64,000 bases of DNA, from the NCBI GenBank assembly GCA_963816435.1, contig CAWFKS010000006.1, forward strand, positions 186,001-250,000, written 5' to 3'. The translations under genes and the position numbers were made by a program. The notes beneath the pieces are model-generated. The model was given only the letters and a program-made list of their open reading frames with translations, was not told the DNA's origin and searched no databases. Positions 51,979 to 62,284 of the stretch are shown here, piece by piece. Within the stretch, counting starts at the first letter, position 1; every line of letters begins with the position of its first letter. Source of the stretch: CAWFKS01 sp963816435. Lineage in GTDB: Bacteria > Pseudomonadota > Alphaproteobacteria > Rhizobiales > Rhizobiaceae.

Positions 51979-54376
51979 ATGAAGGCAGCTTCGAGTTTGG
52001 TGAAGGCCGCCTGTGCGGCAGCTCTTTCGTTCGGCCTGGTTTTCACCGGTGCGATCGCGGTAGGGCTCGTGAGTGTCCCGGCCGCCCATGCGGCCGTTGT
52101 GCGGTCGGTCGACGTTCGTGGCAATCAGCGTGTCGACGACGCGACGATTCGTGACTACGTCGGCATTCGCCCCGGTTCGTCGTTCAACAACAACGACATA
52201 AACGAGGCGCTGAAGCGACTCTTCGCCACGGGGCTGTTCGCCAACGCGCGGATTTACCAGTCCGGTTCGACGCTCGTCGTCGAGGTCGAAGAGCACCAGA
52301 TCGTCAATCAGGTGCTGTTCCAGGGCAACAAGAAGATCAAGGACGACCAACTGCGCAACACAGTGCAGCTGAAGCCGCGTGGCGCCTTCTCGCAGGCCGC
52401 CGTCGAGGCGGACGCCGACGCGATCAGGCAGGCTTATGCGCACATCGGCCGCGAGGATGCGGAAGTCAATCCGACTACGCAGGATCTCGGCGACGGGCGC
52501 GTCAACGTCATTTTCCAGATCAACGAGGGCGGGCGCACCAAGATCGCGGCGATCAACTTCATCGGCAACAACGCCTACAGCGATCGCCGACTGGCAGACA
52601 TCATCACGACCAAGAGGTCGAACTTCCTTTCGTTTCTCAACCGTCGCGACGTCTATGACGAGGCCAAGCTTCGTGCGGACGAAGAGCTTCTGCGCCGCTT
52701 CTACTACACCCACGGCTATGCCGATTTCCGGGTGATCTCCACCAGCGCCGATCTCGACCAGGCGGAGAACAAATACACGATCAACTTCACCGTCGACGAG
52801 GGCGAGCGATACACGTTCGGCGACATCTCCGTCCTGAGCACCATCGACGGCGTCGATACGCTCGTCGCTGCAGTCGCTTGTCGAGACGCGCCAGGGCGAC
52901 GTCTACAATGCCAAGGACGTCGAGGACACGATCATAGCGCTGACCGAGCGTCTGGCCGGGGAGGGCTATCCCTTCGCGCAGGTGACCCCACGCGGTGACC
53001 GCGACTTCACCAACCGCACTATCGGTGTGACCTATTCGGTGGACGAGGGGCCGCGCGCCTACATCGAGCGGATCGAGATTCGCGGCAACACCCGGACCCG
53101 CGACTATGTCATCCGCCGCGAGTTCGATGTGAGCGAGGGCGACGCGTTCAACCAGGTGCTGATCCAGCGCGCCAAGCGCCGGCTGGAGGATTTGGACTAC
53201 TTCTCCACGGTTCAGATCTCCACTGCGCCGGGTTCGGCACCCGACCAGGTCGTGCTTGTCGTCGACGTCATCGAGAAGTCTACCGGCGAGCTGTCGCTCG
53301 GGGCCGGCTACTCGACTGGCGAATCTTCGGCCAGCGGCCCCGGGTTCAGCGTTCAGGGTTCAATCTCGGAGCGCAACTTCCTCGGACGCGGGCAGTCGAT
53401 CAAGCTGTCGCTGGGCGGCGGCAAGAGCTCGCGCGACTACACGCTGTCGTTCACCGAGCCGTATTTCCTCGGCCGGCGCATTTCGGCGGGCTTCGACATC
53501 TATCGCCAGACGCGCGAATACGACAATTACAAGAGCGCCGTGACTGGCGGGACGGTGCGGTTCGGTCTTCCGATCACCCAGGCCCTGTCTGCCCAGGTCG
53601 CCTACAATATCTCGCAGGAAGACTACAACTACACGTCGAAGTGCGATTCGGTGACGGGCGCTGGTCCCGGCGGCGGACCCGACGGATTTGCGGACCCGGG
53701 ATGCAATATCTCTGGTGCTCTGAGCAACGCGATCGAGAACCAGAGCCCGTGGGTGAAGTCGTCCGTCAGCGGATCGTTGATCTTCAACACGATCGACGAC
53801 ATGAAGAACCCGCACGAGGGTATCTACGCGCTCATGACGACGGAAGTTGCCGGGTTCGGTGGCGACGCCAAGTTCGTCAAGGTCACCGGCCGGGCGTCGT
53901 ACTACAAGACGCTGTCGGAAGCCGCCGACATCGTCGGGATGGTCGCGGTCGGTGGCGGCCACGTTGCGGCGATCCAGAACGGCTCGTTGCGCGTGTTCGA
54001 CCTCTTCCAGTCGGACGATCGGATCATCCGCGGCTTCGCCTATAACGGCATCGGCCCGGCCGACAGCACGACGGGCGAGCATCTGGGCGGCACTACCTAT
54101 TTCAATGCGACGGCGGAAGCCCAGTTCCCGATCCCCGGCATCTCCGAGAGCATCGGGCTGAAGGGGGCGGTGTTCGTCGATGCCGCTACGCTGTATGGAA
54201 ATTCGCTTGCCCAGGCGAACACCTCGCTGGGCTCCTCGATCCGTGCGTCGGCAGGTGCCAGCCTGATCTGGGCGTCGCCCTTCGGTCCGCTGCGCGTCGA
54301 TTACGCGATACCCTTCGAGAAGCAGGCGTCCGACAAGGTGCAGAACTTCAACTTCGGCATCTCCACCCGGTTCTGA
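51979..54376 (+). CDS. bamA: Outer membrane protein assembly factor BamA (frame broken once)
   Basis: About 798 residues once corrected. A signal peptide (MKAASSLVKAACAAALSFG, cleavage near PAAHA) precedes POTRA domains, the first beginning VVRSVDVRGNQRVDDATIRDYVG. The Omp85 barrel follows, with the L6 loop motif RIIRGFAYNGIGP and the terminal beta-signal NFGISTRF ending in Phe. The frame changes at about 52863, where one extra base precedes TCGCTGCAGTCGCTTG. BamA is essential for outer-membrane protein insertion. The start lies after AAAGGTAAG. Confidence 0.93.
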
Positions 54377-54422
54377 CCGGACGAGCGATATTCCGGGCCT
54401 CCGGGCCCGGAAGCAGGCGTTC

Positions 54423-55481
54423 ATGACAGAACCGGCTTTCTTCACCCCTTCGCGCAACGTCACCGCCGCAGACATAGCGGCGTTGACGGGCGCGACGCTG
54501 GTCGATCCCGCACTCGCTGAGACGCAGGTGCATGGCATCGCCTCGGCGGATCAGGGAAATCCCGACGCGCTCACCTTCATCGAGGGCAAGCGCAATCTGG
54601 AACTGGCGTCCCGGCTTCGCGCGGCGGCGGTGCTGTGCCGTCCTGAACTGGTCGACGCCGTGCCATCCGGCATCGCGGTTCTTTCCACCAATGCGCCGCA
54701 GCCGGCCTTTGCGCAGATGGCGCGGCTGTTCTTCCCGGCCGCGGTGAAGCCTCAGGCGGTCACCGGCATGACCGGGGTTTCGCCCAATGCCTTCATAGCC
54801 GCCGATGCGGTGATCGAAGAAGACGTGACGATCGAACCCGGGGCGGTGGTCGGGGCGCGAGCCGAGATAGGACGCGGCACGATCGTTGCGCCCCACGCGG
54901 TGATCGGACCCGATTGCCGGATCGGCAGGGACTGCTACATCGGGCCGGGCGTGAGCATCCTATGTTCACTGTTGGGGGACCGTATCATCATCCACGGCGG
55001 CGCCCGCCTTGGCCAGGATGGCTTCGGTTTCGTGCCCGGTCGCCACGCGCCGGAGAAGGTGCCGCAGATCGGGCGGGTGATCATCCAGAACGATGTCGAG
55101 ATTGGCGCCAACACCACCATCGACCGAGGCACGCTCGGAGACACGGTTGTCGGCGAGCACACCAAGATCGACAACGGCGTGCAGATCGCGCACAACGTGC
55201 TCGTGGGCCGTGCATGCCTGCTGGCTGCGCATTGCGGCATATCGGGCTCCGTGACCATCGGCGACGGTGTCATGATGGGCGGCCGCGTCGGCGTGAGGGA
55301 TCATGTCGACATCGGGGCCGGTGCGATGTTTGCCGGCGGCACCGTCGTGCTGACAGACGTTCCAGCCGGGATGAGATGGGCTGGTTACCCAGGCCGCCCC
55401 CACATGGAATGGCTTCGCGCCGTAGGCGCCAGCCGCGCCGCTTACTCGAGTTCGGGCAAGAAGAGGAAGAGAGATGGCTGA
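54423..55481 (+). CDS. lpxD: UDP-3-O-(3-hydroxyacyl)glucosamine N-acyltransferase
   Basis: This is a 352-residue hexapeptide-repeat acyltransferase for the third step of lipid A synthesis. The N-terminal uridine-binding domain contains DALTFIEGKRNLELA. The left-handed beta helix runs from about residue 110, with repeats such as AVVGARAEIGRGTIVAPHAVIG, IDNGVQIAHNVLVGRACLLAAHCGISGS. The catalytic His lies in the IAHN turn. It overlaps fabZ by eight bases. Confidence 0.95.
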   Translation: MTEPAFFTPSRNVTAADIAALTGATLVDPALAETQVHGIASADQGNPDALTFIEGKRNLELASRLRAAAVLCRPELVDAVPSGIAVLSTNAPQPAFAQMARLFFPAAVKPQAVTGMTGVSPNAFIAADAVIEEDVTIEPGAVVGARAEIGRGTIVAPHAVIGPDCRIGRDCYIGPGVSILCSLLGDRIIIHGGARLGQDGFGFVPGRHAPEKVPQIGRVIIQNDVEIGANTTIDRGTLGDTVVGEHTKIDNGVQIAHNVLVGRACLLAAHCGISGSVTIGDGVMMGGRVGVRDHVDIGAGAMFAGGTVVLTDVPAGMRWAGYPGRPHMEWLRAVGASRAAYSSSGKKRKRDG

Positions 55482-55953
55482 ACTTTCGACGCTCGGCACA
55501 CTCGATGTGCAGGAGTTGATGAAGCTTCTGCCGCATCGTTATCCCTTCCTGCTCATCGACAAGATCGTCGACATCGACGGCAACGACTCGGCCGTCGGCA
55601 TCAAGAACGTGACCTTCAACGAACCCCACTTCACCGGGCATTTCCCGGGGCAGCCCACCATGCCCGGCGTGCTGATCATCGAGGCGATGGCCCAGACGGC
55701 GGGTGCCATCTGCATCAATGCAGAGAACGAGGGCAGGCCCGCGCTCGTCTATTTCATGACCATCGACAAGGCGAAATTTCGCCGTCCCGTGGTTCCCGGC
55801 GACCGGCTGGAGATCCACGTAAAGAAGGAGAAGCAGCGGCGCAGCATCTTTCGCTTCGCGTGCGTTGCCATGGTCGACGGCGCAAAAGTCGCCGAGGCGG
55901 AGGTCTCGGCAATGATGAGTTTCGACGGCAGCGGATTGACGGTTCACAGATGA
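55474..55953 (+). CDS. fabZ: 3-hydroxyacyl-ACP dehydratase FabZ
   Basis: This 159-residue hot-dog-fold enzyme dehydrates hydroxyacyl-ACP in fatty-acid elongation. The catalytic His is in FTGHFPGQPTMPGVL and the Glu in IIEAMAQTAG. LLPHRYPFLLIDKI at the start and FRRPVVPGDRLEIHV later are family marks. Its location between lpxD and lpxA balances fatty-acid elongation with lipid A use of the same hydroxyacyl-ACP pool. The stop overlaps lpxA (ATGA). Confidence 0.96.
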   Translation: MAELSTLGTLDVQELMKLLPHRYPFLLIDKIVDIDGNDSAVGIKNVTFNEPHFTGHFPGQPTMPGVLIIEAMAQTAGAICINAENEGRPALVYFMTIDKAKFRRPVVPGDRLEIHVKKEKQRRSIFRFACVAMVDGAKVAEAEVSAMMSFDGSGLTVHR

Positions 55954-56777
55954 CCGAGACGTTCATTCATCCTCTGTCCGTCGTCGAGGACGGGGCACGC
56001 CTTGGCGCCGGCGTCAGGATCGGCCCCTTCTGCCATGTTGGCCCCGAGGTCGAGCTCGGCGACAATGTAGAGCTCATCAGCCATGTCGTGGTTTCAGGTG
56101 CGACGACGGTGGGGGAGGGCACGGTGGTTCATCCGCAGGCGGTGCTGGGCGGACTGCCGCAAAACGTGCGGCACGAGGGCGGCCGCAGCACGCTCACCAT
56201 CGGCAAGCGCTGCATCATACGCGAATGCGCGACGCTGCATCTCGGCACCGATGTCAGCCGCGGGCGCACGGAAGTCGGCGACGACTGTATGCTCATGGCA
56301 TACAGCCACGTCGCTCACGACTGCGTCGTCGGAAATCACGTCACCATGGCCAACTGCGCTTCGCTCAGCGGCCACTGCGACGTCGGCGATTACGTGACGC
56401 TCGGCGGCTTTGCCGGTGTCCACCAGTTCGCGCGCATCGGCCACCACGCCTTCATAGCCGGTGACGGGTCCGTCTATGGCGACGTAATTCCCTACGGGAT
56501 GCTCCAGGGAGACGAAGGCCGTCTGCGCGGACTGAACCTTGTGGGAATGCGACGCTCAGGCATGCCCGAAGCAGAGCGTCAGGCGGCCAAACGGGCCTAC
56601 AATGCCGTGTTCGACCCTTCCCATACCCTGCAGGAAAACCTGGCGGCAGCCCGGACGCGGTTCAGTGACTCTCCGGTGGCCATGGAAATCATCGAGTTCC
56701 TGAGCCATCCGGGCAAACGGGCCTTCGCGCGACCGTCCGTGCGCGCAACCCAGGCGCGAGATGGCGAATCCGGCTGA
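55950..56777 (+). CDS. lpxA: Acyl-ACP--UDP-N-acetylglucosamine O-acyltransferase
   Basis: The 275-residue enzyme catalyses the first step of lipid A synthesis. The left-handed beta-helix repeats (ARLGAGVRIGPFCHVGPEVELGDNVELI) lead to the catalytic His in YSHVAHDCVVGNHVTMANC and to the segment VTLGGFAGVHQFARIGHHAFIAG. The C-terminal helical domain includes LVGMRRSGMPEAERQAAKRAY. It overlaps the lpxI start by 17 bases, tight coupling. Confidence 0.96.
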   Translation: MTETFIHPLSVVEDGARLGAGVRIGPFCHVGPEVELGDNVELISHVVVSGATTVGEGTVVHPQAVLGGLPQNVRHEGGRSTLTIGKRCIIRECATLHLGTDVSRGRTEVGDDCMLMAYSHVAHDCVVGNHVTMANCASLSGHCDVGDYVTLGGFAGVHQFARIGHHAFIAGDGSVYGDVIPYGMLQGDEGRLRGLNLVGMRRSGMPEAERQAAKRAYNAVFDPSHTLQENLAAARTRFSDSPVAMEIIEFLSHPGKRAFARPSVRATQARDGESG

Positions 56778-57654
56778 GAGCGCTCGCACATACCCGCTGA
56801 CACCGGCCGATCGCGTCGGCGTGGTGGCCGGCAGCGGCACATTGCCCGTCGAGGTCGCCGCCAGCCTTCGTGCGCAGGGTCATGCGCCGTTCGTCATCAT
56901 CGTCGAGGGCGAATGCGACCGTCGCGACGTGCTCGAGGCGTATGAGCACGTGCGGTTGCGGCTGGAGGACCTAACAAGTCTCGTTTCGATGCTGAAGCGA
57001 AACAAGATAACGCATCTCGTTCTTGCCGGCGGGATCGCCCGCAGGCCAGCGCTTCGGCAGTTTCGCTGGGGGCTCGGGCTCCTGGCCGCGCTGCCGCGCA
57101 TCATGAGAGGCCTGCTGAGGGGCGACGACGCCCTTCTTCGCGCCATCATCGCGCATATCGAGGACAACGGCATCGTCGTGGTATCGCAGCAGGCGTTCGT
57201 GCCGGACCTGATTGCCCAGGATGGAACAATGACGTCCATCAAGCCGCTCAAGTCGGATTGGCGCGACATTGAAGCGGCCGCGGAGGCGGCGCGCGCGATC
57301 GGTCGTCTCGACATTGGCCAGGCGGCGGTGGCAATCGGCGGGCGCGCCGTCGCCCTGGAAGGGATAGAGGGCACCGCCGGTTTGCTTGAGCGTATGATCA
57401 CATTGCGCAACCATGGACGGATCGTTGCCCATCGGCGAGGCGTGCTGGCGAAATGCGCCAAACCCGCCCAGGACATGCGCGTCGACATCCCCTCGATCGG
57501 CCCTGAAACCGTCGAGGCGGCGCATGCGGCCGGGCTGGCCGGCATCGCGGTGGATGCGGGTCGCGCGTTCGTCCTCGATCACGACGCGACGATCGCTCGC
57601 GCAAACGAGCTGGGGCTGTTTATCGTCGGGCTGAAGCAGGATGCGCCACGATGA
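56761..57654 (+). CDS. lpxI: UDP-2,3-diacylglucosamine diphosphatase LpxI
   Basis: This 297-residue enzyme (DUF1009) is the alphaproteobacterial replacement for LpxH and cleaves UDP-diacylglucosamine to lipid X. The segments RVGVVAGSGTLPVEVAASL, RNKITHLVLAGGIARRPAL, GDDALLRAIIAHIEDNG and VDIPSIGPETVEAAHAAGLAGIAVDAG are characteristic; no metallophosphatase motif of LpxH is seen. The ORF overlaps lpxB (ATGA). Confidence 0.95.
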   Translation: MANPAESARTYPLTPADRVGVVAGSGTLPVEVAASLRAQGHAPFVIIVEGECDRRDVLEAYEHVRLRLEDLTSLVSMLKRNKITHLVLAGGIARRPALRQFRWGLGLLAALPRIMRGLLRGDDALLRAIIAHIEDNGIVVVSQQAFVPDLIAQDGTMTSIKPLKSDWRDIEAAAEAARAIGRLDIGQAAVAIGGRAVALEGIEGTAGLLERMITLRNHGRIVAHRRGVLAKCAKPAQDMRVDIPSIGPETVEAAHAAGLAGIAVDAGRAFVLDHDATIARANELGLFIVGLKQDAPR

Positions 57655-58835
57655 GCGCGAACCGGCCCCTGAAACTTGCAATCGTTGCGGGGGAGGAGTC
57701 CGGTGACCTGCTGGGCACCGATCTCGTGGCGGCGTTGCGCGAGCAATACGATGGCGACATCGATCTCGTGGGCATCGGCGGCGGCCACTTGCAGGCAGCG
57801 GGTCTTCACAGTCTTTTCGACCCGGCGGAAATCTCGCACGTCGGCATTCTCACGGTGCTGCGCAAGGCGCCCAGCCTGCTGCGCCGCATCTCGTTCGCCG
57901 CACGCCGGATCGTCGCAGAGAAGCCGGACTGTCTGGTGACGATAGATGTGCCAGACTTCTCCCTCCGGGTGGCGCGGCGCGTGCACGCCGCCGCCCCTGA
58001 AATCCCGATCGTCCACTACGTCAGCCCTTCGGTTTGGGCCTGGCGCCCGGGCCGCGCGGCGGCCATGAAGCCGTTCGTGGATCATGTTCTATGCCTGCTG
58101 CCGTTCGAACCAGACGAGCTTTCGCGTCTCGGAGGGCCGCCCGGCACGTATGTGGGTCACCGGTTGGCGCGCGATCCCACCATTCTTGCTGCCCGGGAGG
58201 CCCAGGCGGAAAAGCAGCGCTCGACCGCGACCGGACCCAAGACGCTTCTGGTCTTGCCTGGCTCGCGGCGCAGTGAGATTGCGAAGATGATGGAGCCATT
58301 CGGCGCCACGGTCGACCTTCTTGCCTCGCGGGGGCACACATTCCGTGTGCTCTTGCCGACCCTGCCGCACCTCAGGGAAAGCGTCGAAACGGCAGCTCGG
58401 AACTGGAAGGTCGCACCCCGGATTACCAGCACCGCGGGCGAAAAGGCGGATGCATTCGCGCAGGCAGACGCCGCGCTGGCTGCCTCCGGAACGGTCTCGC
58501 TTGAACTCGCCCTGGCGCGCGTTCCGTTCGTCGTTGGCTATCGCACCGATTTTCTGGCCACGCAGCTGTTCGACCGCATTACAGTCTGGTCCGGCTGCCT
58601 CCCCAACATCATTGCCGATCGGCCCGTCGTGGCCGAGTATTATAACGAATACGCGCGGCCGGGTGCCTTTGCTCGGCATATCGAGCAACTGTGGGAAGCC
58701 ACGCCGATGCGTGCCGCCCAGCTGGCGGGCTTCGATGTCGTTGCGGAAAATATGCAGACTGCGAGACCGGCCGGAGACACGGCCGCCGAGATAGTGCTCG
58801 CGCGTGCGACGTCAGGCCGGCGGCCACAGAATTGA
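57651..58835 (+). CDS. lpxB: Lipid-A-disaccharide synthase
   Basis: This 394-residue GT19 glycosyltransferase joins lipid X and UDP-diacylglucosamine. AIVAGEESGDLLGTDLVAAL starts the protein; YVSPSVWAWRPGRAAAM, LLVLPGSRRSEI and the donor-binding DAALAASGTVSLELALARVPFVVGYR are seen. It is the last lpx gene of the unit; 206 bases with no strong terminator separate it from rlpA. Confidence 0.96.
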   Translation: MSANRPLKLAIVAGEESGDLLGTDLVAALREQYDGDIDLVGIGGGHLQAAGLHSLFDPAEISHVGILTVLRKAPSLLRRISFAARRIVAEKPDCLVTIDVPDFSLRVARRVHAAAPEIPIVHYVSPSVWAWRPGRAAAMKPFVDHVLCLLPFEPDELSRLGGPPGTYVGHRLARDPTILAAREAQAEKQRSTATGPKTLLVLPGSRRSEIAKMMEPFGATVDLLASRGHTFRVLLPTLPHLRESVETAARNWKVAPRITSTAGEKADAFAQADAALAASGTVSLELALARVPFVVGYRTDFLATQLFDRITVWSGCLPNIIADRPVVAEYYNEYARPGAFARHIEQLWEATPMRAAQLAGFDVVAENMQTARPAGDTAAEIVLARATSGRRPQN

Positions 58836-59041
58836 TTTGTCTGCATCCAGCCGCGCAGCCGCCACAAAATTGCCCGTATCGGGCCGCATTCCCTTAACCG
58901 GTCGCTATCGATTGCGCGTCTACAAGGGGAGGGGCGGTTCGAACTATCGAATCGGGTTCCCTTGTTCCGGATGCCGGTTGGACATCCGCCGAGGCTTTTG
59001 GTAGCGGTGCCGTGACAACGGAATTCGGGGACGTTCTGCGC

Positions 59042-60235
59042 ATGCTTTGTCCGACACGTCGGGTCATCAACCGGACAGTGGCCGCTCTGGCAGTAGCCGG
59101 CTCGGCAGCTCTTCTTGCTTCCTGCACGTCCAGTCCCGAGCCCAAGCTCGGTCTCAATTCATCCTCCACAAACGAATATTTTTCCGAAGCCGAATACGGC
59201 GTTAAGGCTAGCCCGCGACTGGTGTCGGCTTTTCGGTCGGTGATGCCGCGCGGCGGCGGCCGCGACATGGTCGGCGATCCCTACCAGGTAAAGGGGAAGT
59301 GGTACAAGCCGGCCGAGGATCCCAACTACAAGAAGGTCGGCGCGGCCTCCTGGTATGGCGATGCTTTTCACGGCCGCCTGACGGCCAACGGTGAAGTCTA
59401 CGACATGAACCGGCTCACCGCCGCGCATCCGACGATGCCGCTGCCGAGCTACGCGCGTGTCACCAATCTCTCCAATGGCAGCTCCGTGATCGTGCGCGTC
59501 AACGATCGCGGCCCCTATGCCGCAGGGCGCATCATAGACCTGTCGAAACGGGCCGCCGAACTGCTCGACTACAAGCACAGCGGCGTCGCCAAGGTGAAGG
59601 TCGAATATGTCGGTCGCGCACCGCTCGACGGCCAGGACGACAACTACCTGGTGGCGTCCTATCAGCCCGGCAAGGATATGAATTCGCTTCCTGGCTACGG
59701 GGACAATGTCATGGTGGCGATGAACGGGCCCACCCCGACCCGTACTTCCGAGGGGTCTACCGCACCATTCCCCGGCAAGCTCACGACCGTGGCTTCTTCG
59801 CCGAGTGACGCCGATTCTCTGGTGCTGCCGGCTACCGCGCCGATCGCACCAAGCCGGGACTCCGGGCTTGTTGCTTCGGCCGACTTCCAGAACTCGACGC
59901 TTCTGGGATACGCCGGCCAGCGCGAAAGCAAGGCGGCCGCGATTTTTTCCAAGTTGAATCCGGGCTCGCCGTCGGGATCGGCTGAAAGCGGAAGCCGCGA
60001 CAGCGCGGCTGCGCATTCGAGCACCGGGCAGTACGTTGCCGCCGCCACCTTCGATTCCCCCGAAAAGGCCCGTGCCCTGAGCAGTCGGCTCGCGGCGTTC
60101 GGAGACGCTGACATCGAGGCAGATGACGGTTGGTATTCGGTCGTCCTGCGTCCGAACGGCCGGATGGCATTCGACGACATGCTGCGCGAAGCCTGGGCCA
60201 ACGGTGCTCCCGAGGCCATCGTCGTCCGCGACTGA
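59042..60235 (+). CDS. rlpA: Septal ring lytic transglycosylase RlpA family lipoprotein
   Basis: The 397-residue lipoprotein has a signal peptide with lipobox LLASC (Cys28). A double-psi beta-barrel domain (about 103-195) contains ASWYGDAFHGRLTANGEVYDM and VNDRGPYAAGRIIDLSKRAA, with the catalytic Asp and His positions kept. A long Ser/Pro linker leads to a SPOR-like C-terminus (GQYVAAATFDSPEKARAL). The chosen ATG is 59042; a GTG at 59012 adds ten residues before the signal peptide and is less likely. It acts on denuded glycan at the septum. Confidence 0.92.
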   Translation: MLCPTRRVINRTVAALAVAGSAALLASCTSSPEPKLGLNSSSTNEYFSEAEYGVKASPRLVSAFRSVMPRGGGRDMVGDPYQVKGKWYKPAEDPNYKKVGAASWYGDAFHGRLTANGEVYDMNRLTAAHPTMPLPSYARVTNLSNGSSVIVRVNDRGPYAAGRIIDLSKRAAELLDYKHSGVAKVKVEYVGRAPLDGQDDNYLVASYQPGKDMNSLPGYGDNVMVAMNGPTPTRTSEGSTAPFPGKLTTVASSPSDADSLVLPATAPIAPSRDSGLVASADFQNSTLLGYAGQRESKAAAIFSKLNPGSPSGSAESGSRDSAAAHSSTGQYVAAATFDSPEKARALSSRLAAFGDADIEADDGWYSVVLRPNGRMAFDDMLREAWANGAPEAIVVRD

Positions 60236-60318
60236 GCGGGCGGTCGGGCGTCGTGCTTGAATACCGGGTGGGGCCTTTGCTAGCCTAGTCCCGGTTCAAT
60301 CGGCAGGCGGACGACATC

Positions 60319-61485
60319 ATGCCTCATCCCGGCCACCTGCTGCAGGCGGCATTTCTCGCATTTTTCGGCGTCCTGTTTGTGGTCGGCACCGCCGACGCGC
60401 AACTTTTCGAGACCAGGGCCAACGAAGCCTTCATGATCGATGCCGACACCGGCACGATCCTGTTTTCCAAGAACGCGGACGAACCCGTTCCACCGGCCTC
60501 ACTTGCCAAGCTGATGACGATCGAGGTGGTGTTTCACGCCATCGAGACAGGCCGGCTGTCGCTGGACGACAAGTTCTATGTCAGCGAGAATGCCTGGCGG
60601 AAAGGTGGTGCGGGCTCCGGCGGCTCGACGATGTTCGCCGAGGTGAAGTCGGAAATACCTCTCGAGGATCTGATTCAGGGCGTCATCGTTCAATCGGCCA
60701 ACGACGGCTGTATCGTCATCGCCGAAGGCATGGCGGGTTCGGAGGAGAACTTCGCAAAGCTGATGACGGATCGCGCCCGGGAACTCGGCCTTACCAAGTC
60801 GGTGTTCAAGAACGCCACTGGTCTGCCGGCGGAAGGGCAGGTCGTGACGATGCATGAACTGGTGCTGCTCGCCCGGCACATCTGGCAGGAATATCCCGAC
60901 CTCTACAAATATTTCTCCGAACCGGATTTCACCTGGAACGGCATCAAGCAGCGCAATCGCAATCCCCTGCTGGGCATGGACATCGGGGCAGACGGCCTGA
61001 AGACCGGGCACACCGAGGAATCCGGCTACGGCATCGTCGGATCGATCGTGCGAGGCGATCGCCGGTTGTTCGTGGCGATGAGTGGTATGTCGACCGCCGA
61101 CCAGCGTGCCGAGGAAGCACGCAAGATCCTCGACTGGGGCATGCGCGCCTTCGAGAAGACGAAGCTCTTCGATGCCGGCGAGATCATCGGAGAGGCAAAG
61201 GTCTACGGTGGCGAAAAGCGCGGCGTTGAGCTGAAGGCCAACGGGCCGCTGTCGATTTTCGTCCCGATCACCAATCGGGATCGGCTGAAGGCGCGCGTCG
61301 TCTATCAGGGGCCTGTGCAGGCACCGGTCGAAGAAGGCAGTCAGGTCGGCGCGCTCAAGGTCTGGATCGGCGACACGTTGAGCCAGGAAACGCCGGTCTA
61401 CGCCGCCGAAACGGTCGGGAAGGGCGCCATCTACCAGCGCGCGCTCGACGCGCTCGAAGAGCTGATGGTCGGCTGGATGCGGTGA
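60319..61485 (+). CDS. D-alanyl-D-alanine carboxypeptidase (DacC/PBP5-6 type)
   Basis: This 388-residue periplasmic enzyme begins with a signal sequence (cleavage near TADAQ, residue 27). The active site is S61-L-A-K64, then SAN in IVQSANDGC, and KTG in DGLKTGHTE. The PBP5-C domain and a C-terminal amphipathic helix (RALDALEELMVGWMR) for membrane attachment follow. It is the second carboxypeptidase in the window; unlike the one at 34.5 kb it lacks a SPOR domain. It starts 83 bases after rlpA. Confidence 0.94.
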   Translation: MPHPGHLLQAAFLAFFGVLFVVGTADAQLFETRANEAFMIDADTGTILFSKNADEPVPPASLAKLMTIEVVFHAIETGRLSLDDKFYVSENAWRKGGAGSGGSTMFAEVKSEIPLEDLIQGVIVQSANDGCIVIAEGMAGSEENFAKLMTDRARELGLTKSVFKNATGLPAEGQVVTMHELVLLARHIWQEYPDLYKYFSEPDFTWNGIKQRNRNPLLGMDIGADGLKTGHTEESGYGIVGSIVRGDRRLFVAMSGMSTADQRAEEARKILDWGMRAFEKTKLFDAGEIIGEAKVYGGEKRGVELKANGPLSIFVPITNRDRLKARVVYQGPVQAPVEEGSQVGALKVWIGDTLSQETPVYAAETVGKGAIYQRALDALEELMVGWMR

Positions 61486-61615
61486 GCCGGTTTTCGGCCT
61501 CTCACGACAGGGGCGCGGCGTGGACGTTTTGGCGGATGAGGGTTACGTAGGCGCCACGATGCCTGGCGGCGATCTCCCGCTCTGGCGCCGGGGAGTCGCG
61601 AGCGAGGAAGACGGT

Positions 61616-62284
61616 TTGCCACAGGGTCTGTTCATCACGTTCGAAGGCGGCGAGGGGGCTGGCAAGTCGACCCAGATCCGCATTCTGGCCGAGGCGCTGC
61701 GCAGCGCCGGCTACGACGTCCTGGTGACGCGCGAGCCCGGCGGGTCGCCAGGTGCGGAGGCGGTGCGATACGTGCTTCTGTCCGGCGCAGCCGAATCCCT
61801 GGGGCCGGCAATGGAGGCGATCCTGTTTGCCGCCGCGCGATCCGATCATGTCGAACAGGTCATCCGCCCCGCAATCGAGGCCGGAAAGATCGTGCTCAGC
61901 GACCGGTTCGCGGATTCCTCGCGCGTCTACCAGGGCGTCACAGGTGAACTCGACCCGGATTTCATGACGGCGCTCGAGCGCGTCACGGTCAACGGGATGG
62001 TCCCCGATCTCACGATCGTGCTTGATCTCGACCCTGACGAGGGGTTGCGGCGTGCGGCGCACCGCCGCGGCGAGGACGAGTCCGCCGACCGCTACGAAAA
62101 GGAGCAGGTGGAAATCCACCGCCGTCGCCGAAAGGCCTTTCTCGAGATCGCGCGAGCCGAGCCCGAGCGCTGCATCGTCATCGATGCGACACAGCCGGTG
62201 GACCACGCCGCCGCCGAGATCGCCGAGGCCGTGTGGAACATGCTTAGCGCGCATCGTCGCGCCAACGAAGGCGTCGACGCGTGA
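61616..62284 (+). CDS. tmk: Thymidylate kinase
   Basis: About 222 residues from the chosen TTG. The kinase phosphorylates dTMP to dTDP. The P-loop is FEGGEGAGKST, the DR(Y/F) motif is LSDRFADSSRVYQG, and the lid holds DESADRYEKEQVEIHRRRR. I choose TTG 61616, five bases after GAGGAAG, because the protein then begins PQGLFITFEGG like family members; ATG 61559 and GTG 61520 in the same frame would add an unusual leader. It follows dac and overlaps holB (TGATG). Confidence 0.93.
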   Translation: MPQGLFITFEGGEGAGKSTQIRILAEALRSAGYDVLVTREPGGSPGAEAVRYVLLSGAAESLGPAMEAILFAAARSDHVEQVIRPAIEAGKIVLSDRFADSSRVYQGVTGELDPDFMTALERVTVNGMVPDLTIVLDLDPDEGLRRAAHRRGEDESADRYEKEQVEIHRRRRKAFLEIARAEPERCIVIDATQPVDHAAAEIAEAVWNMLSAHRRANEGVDA

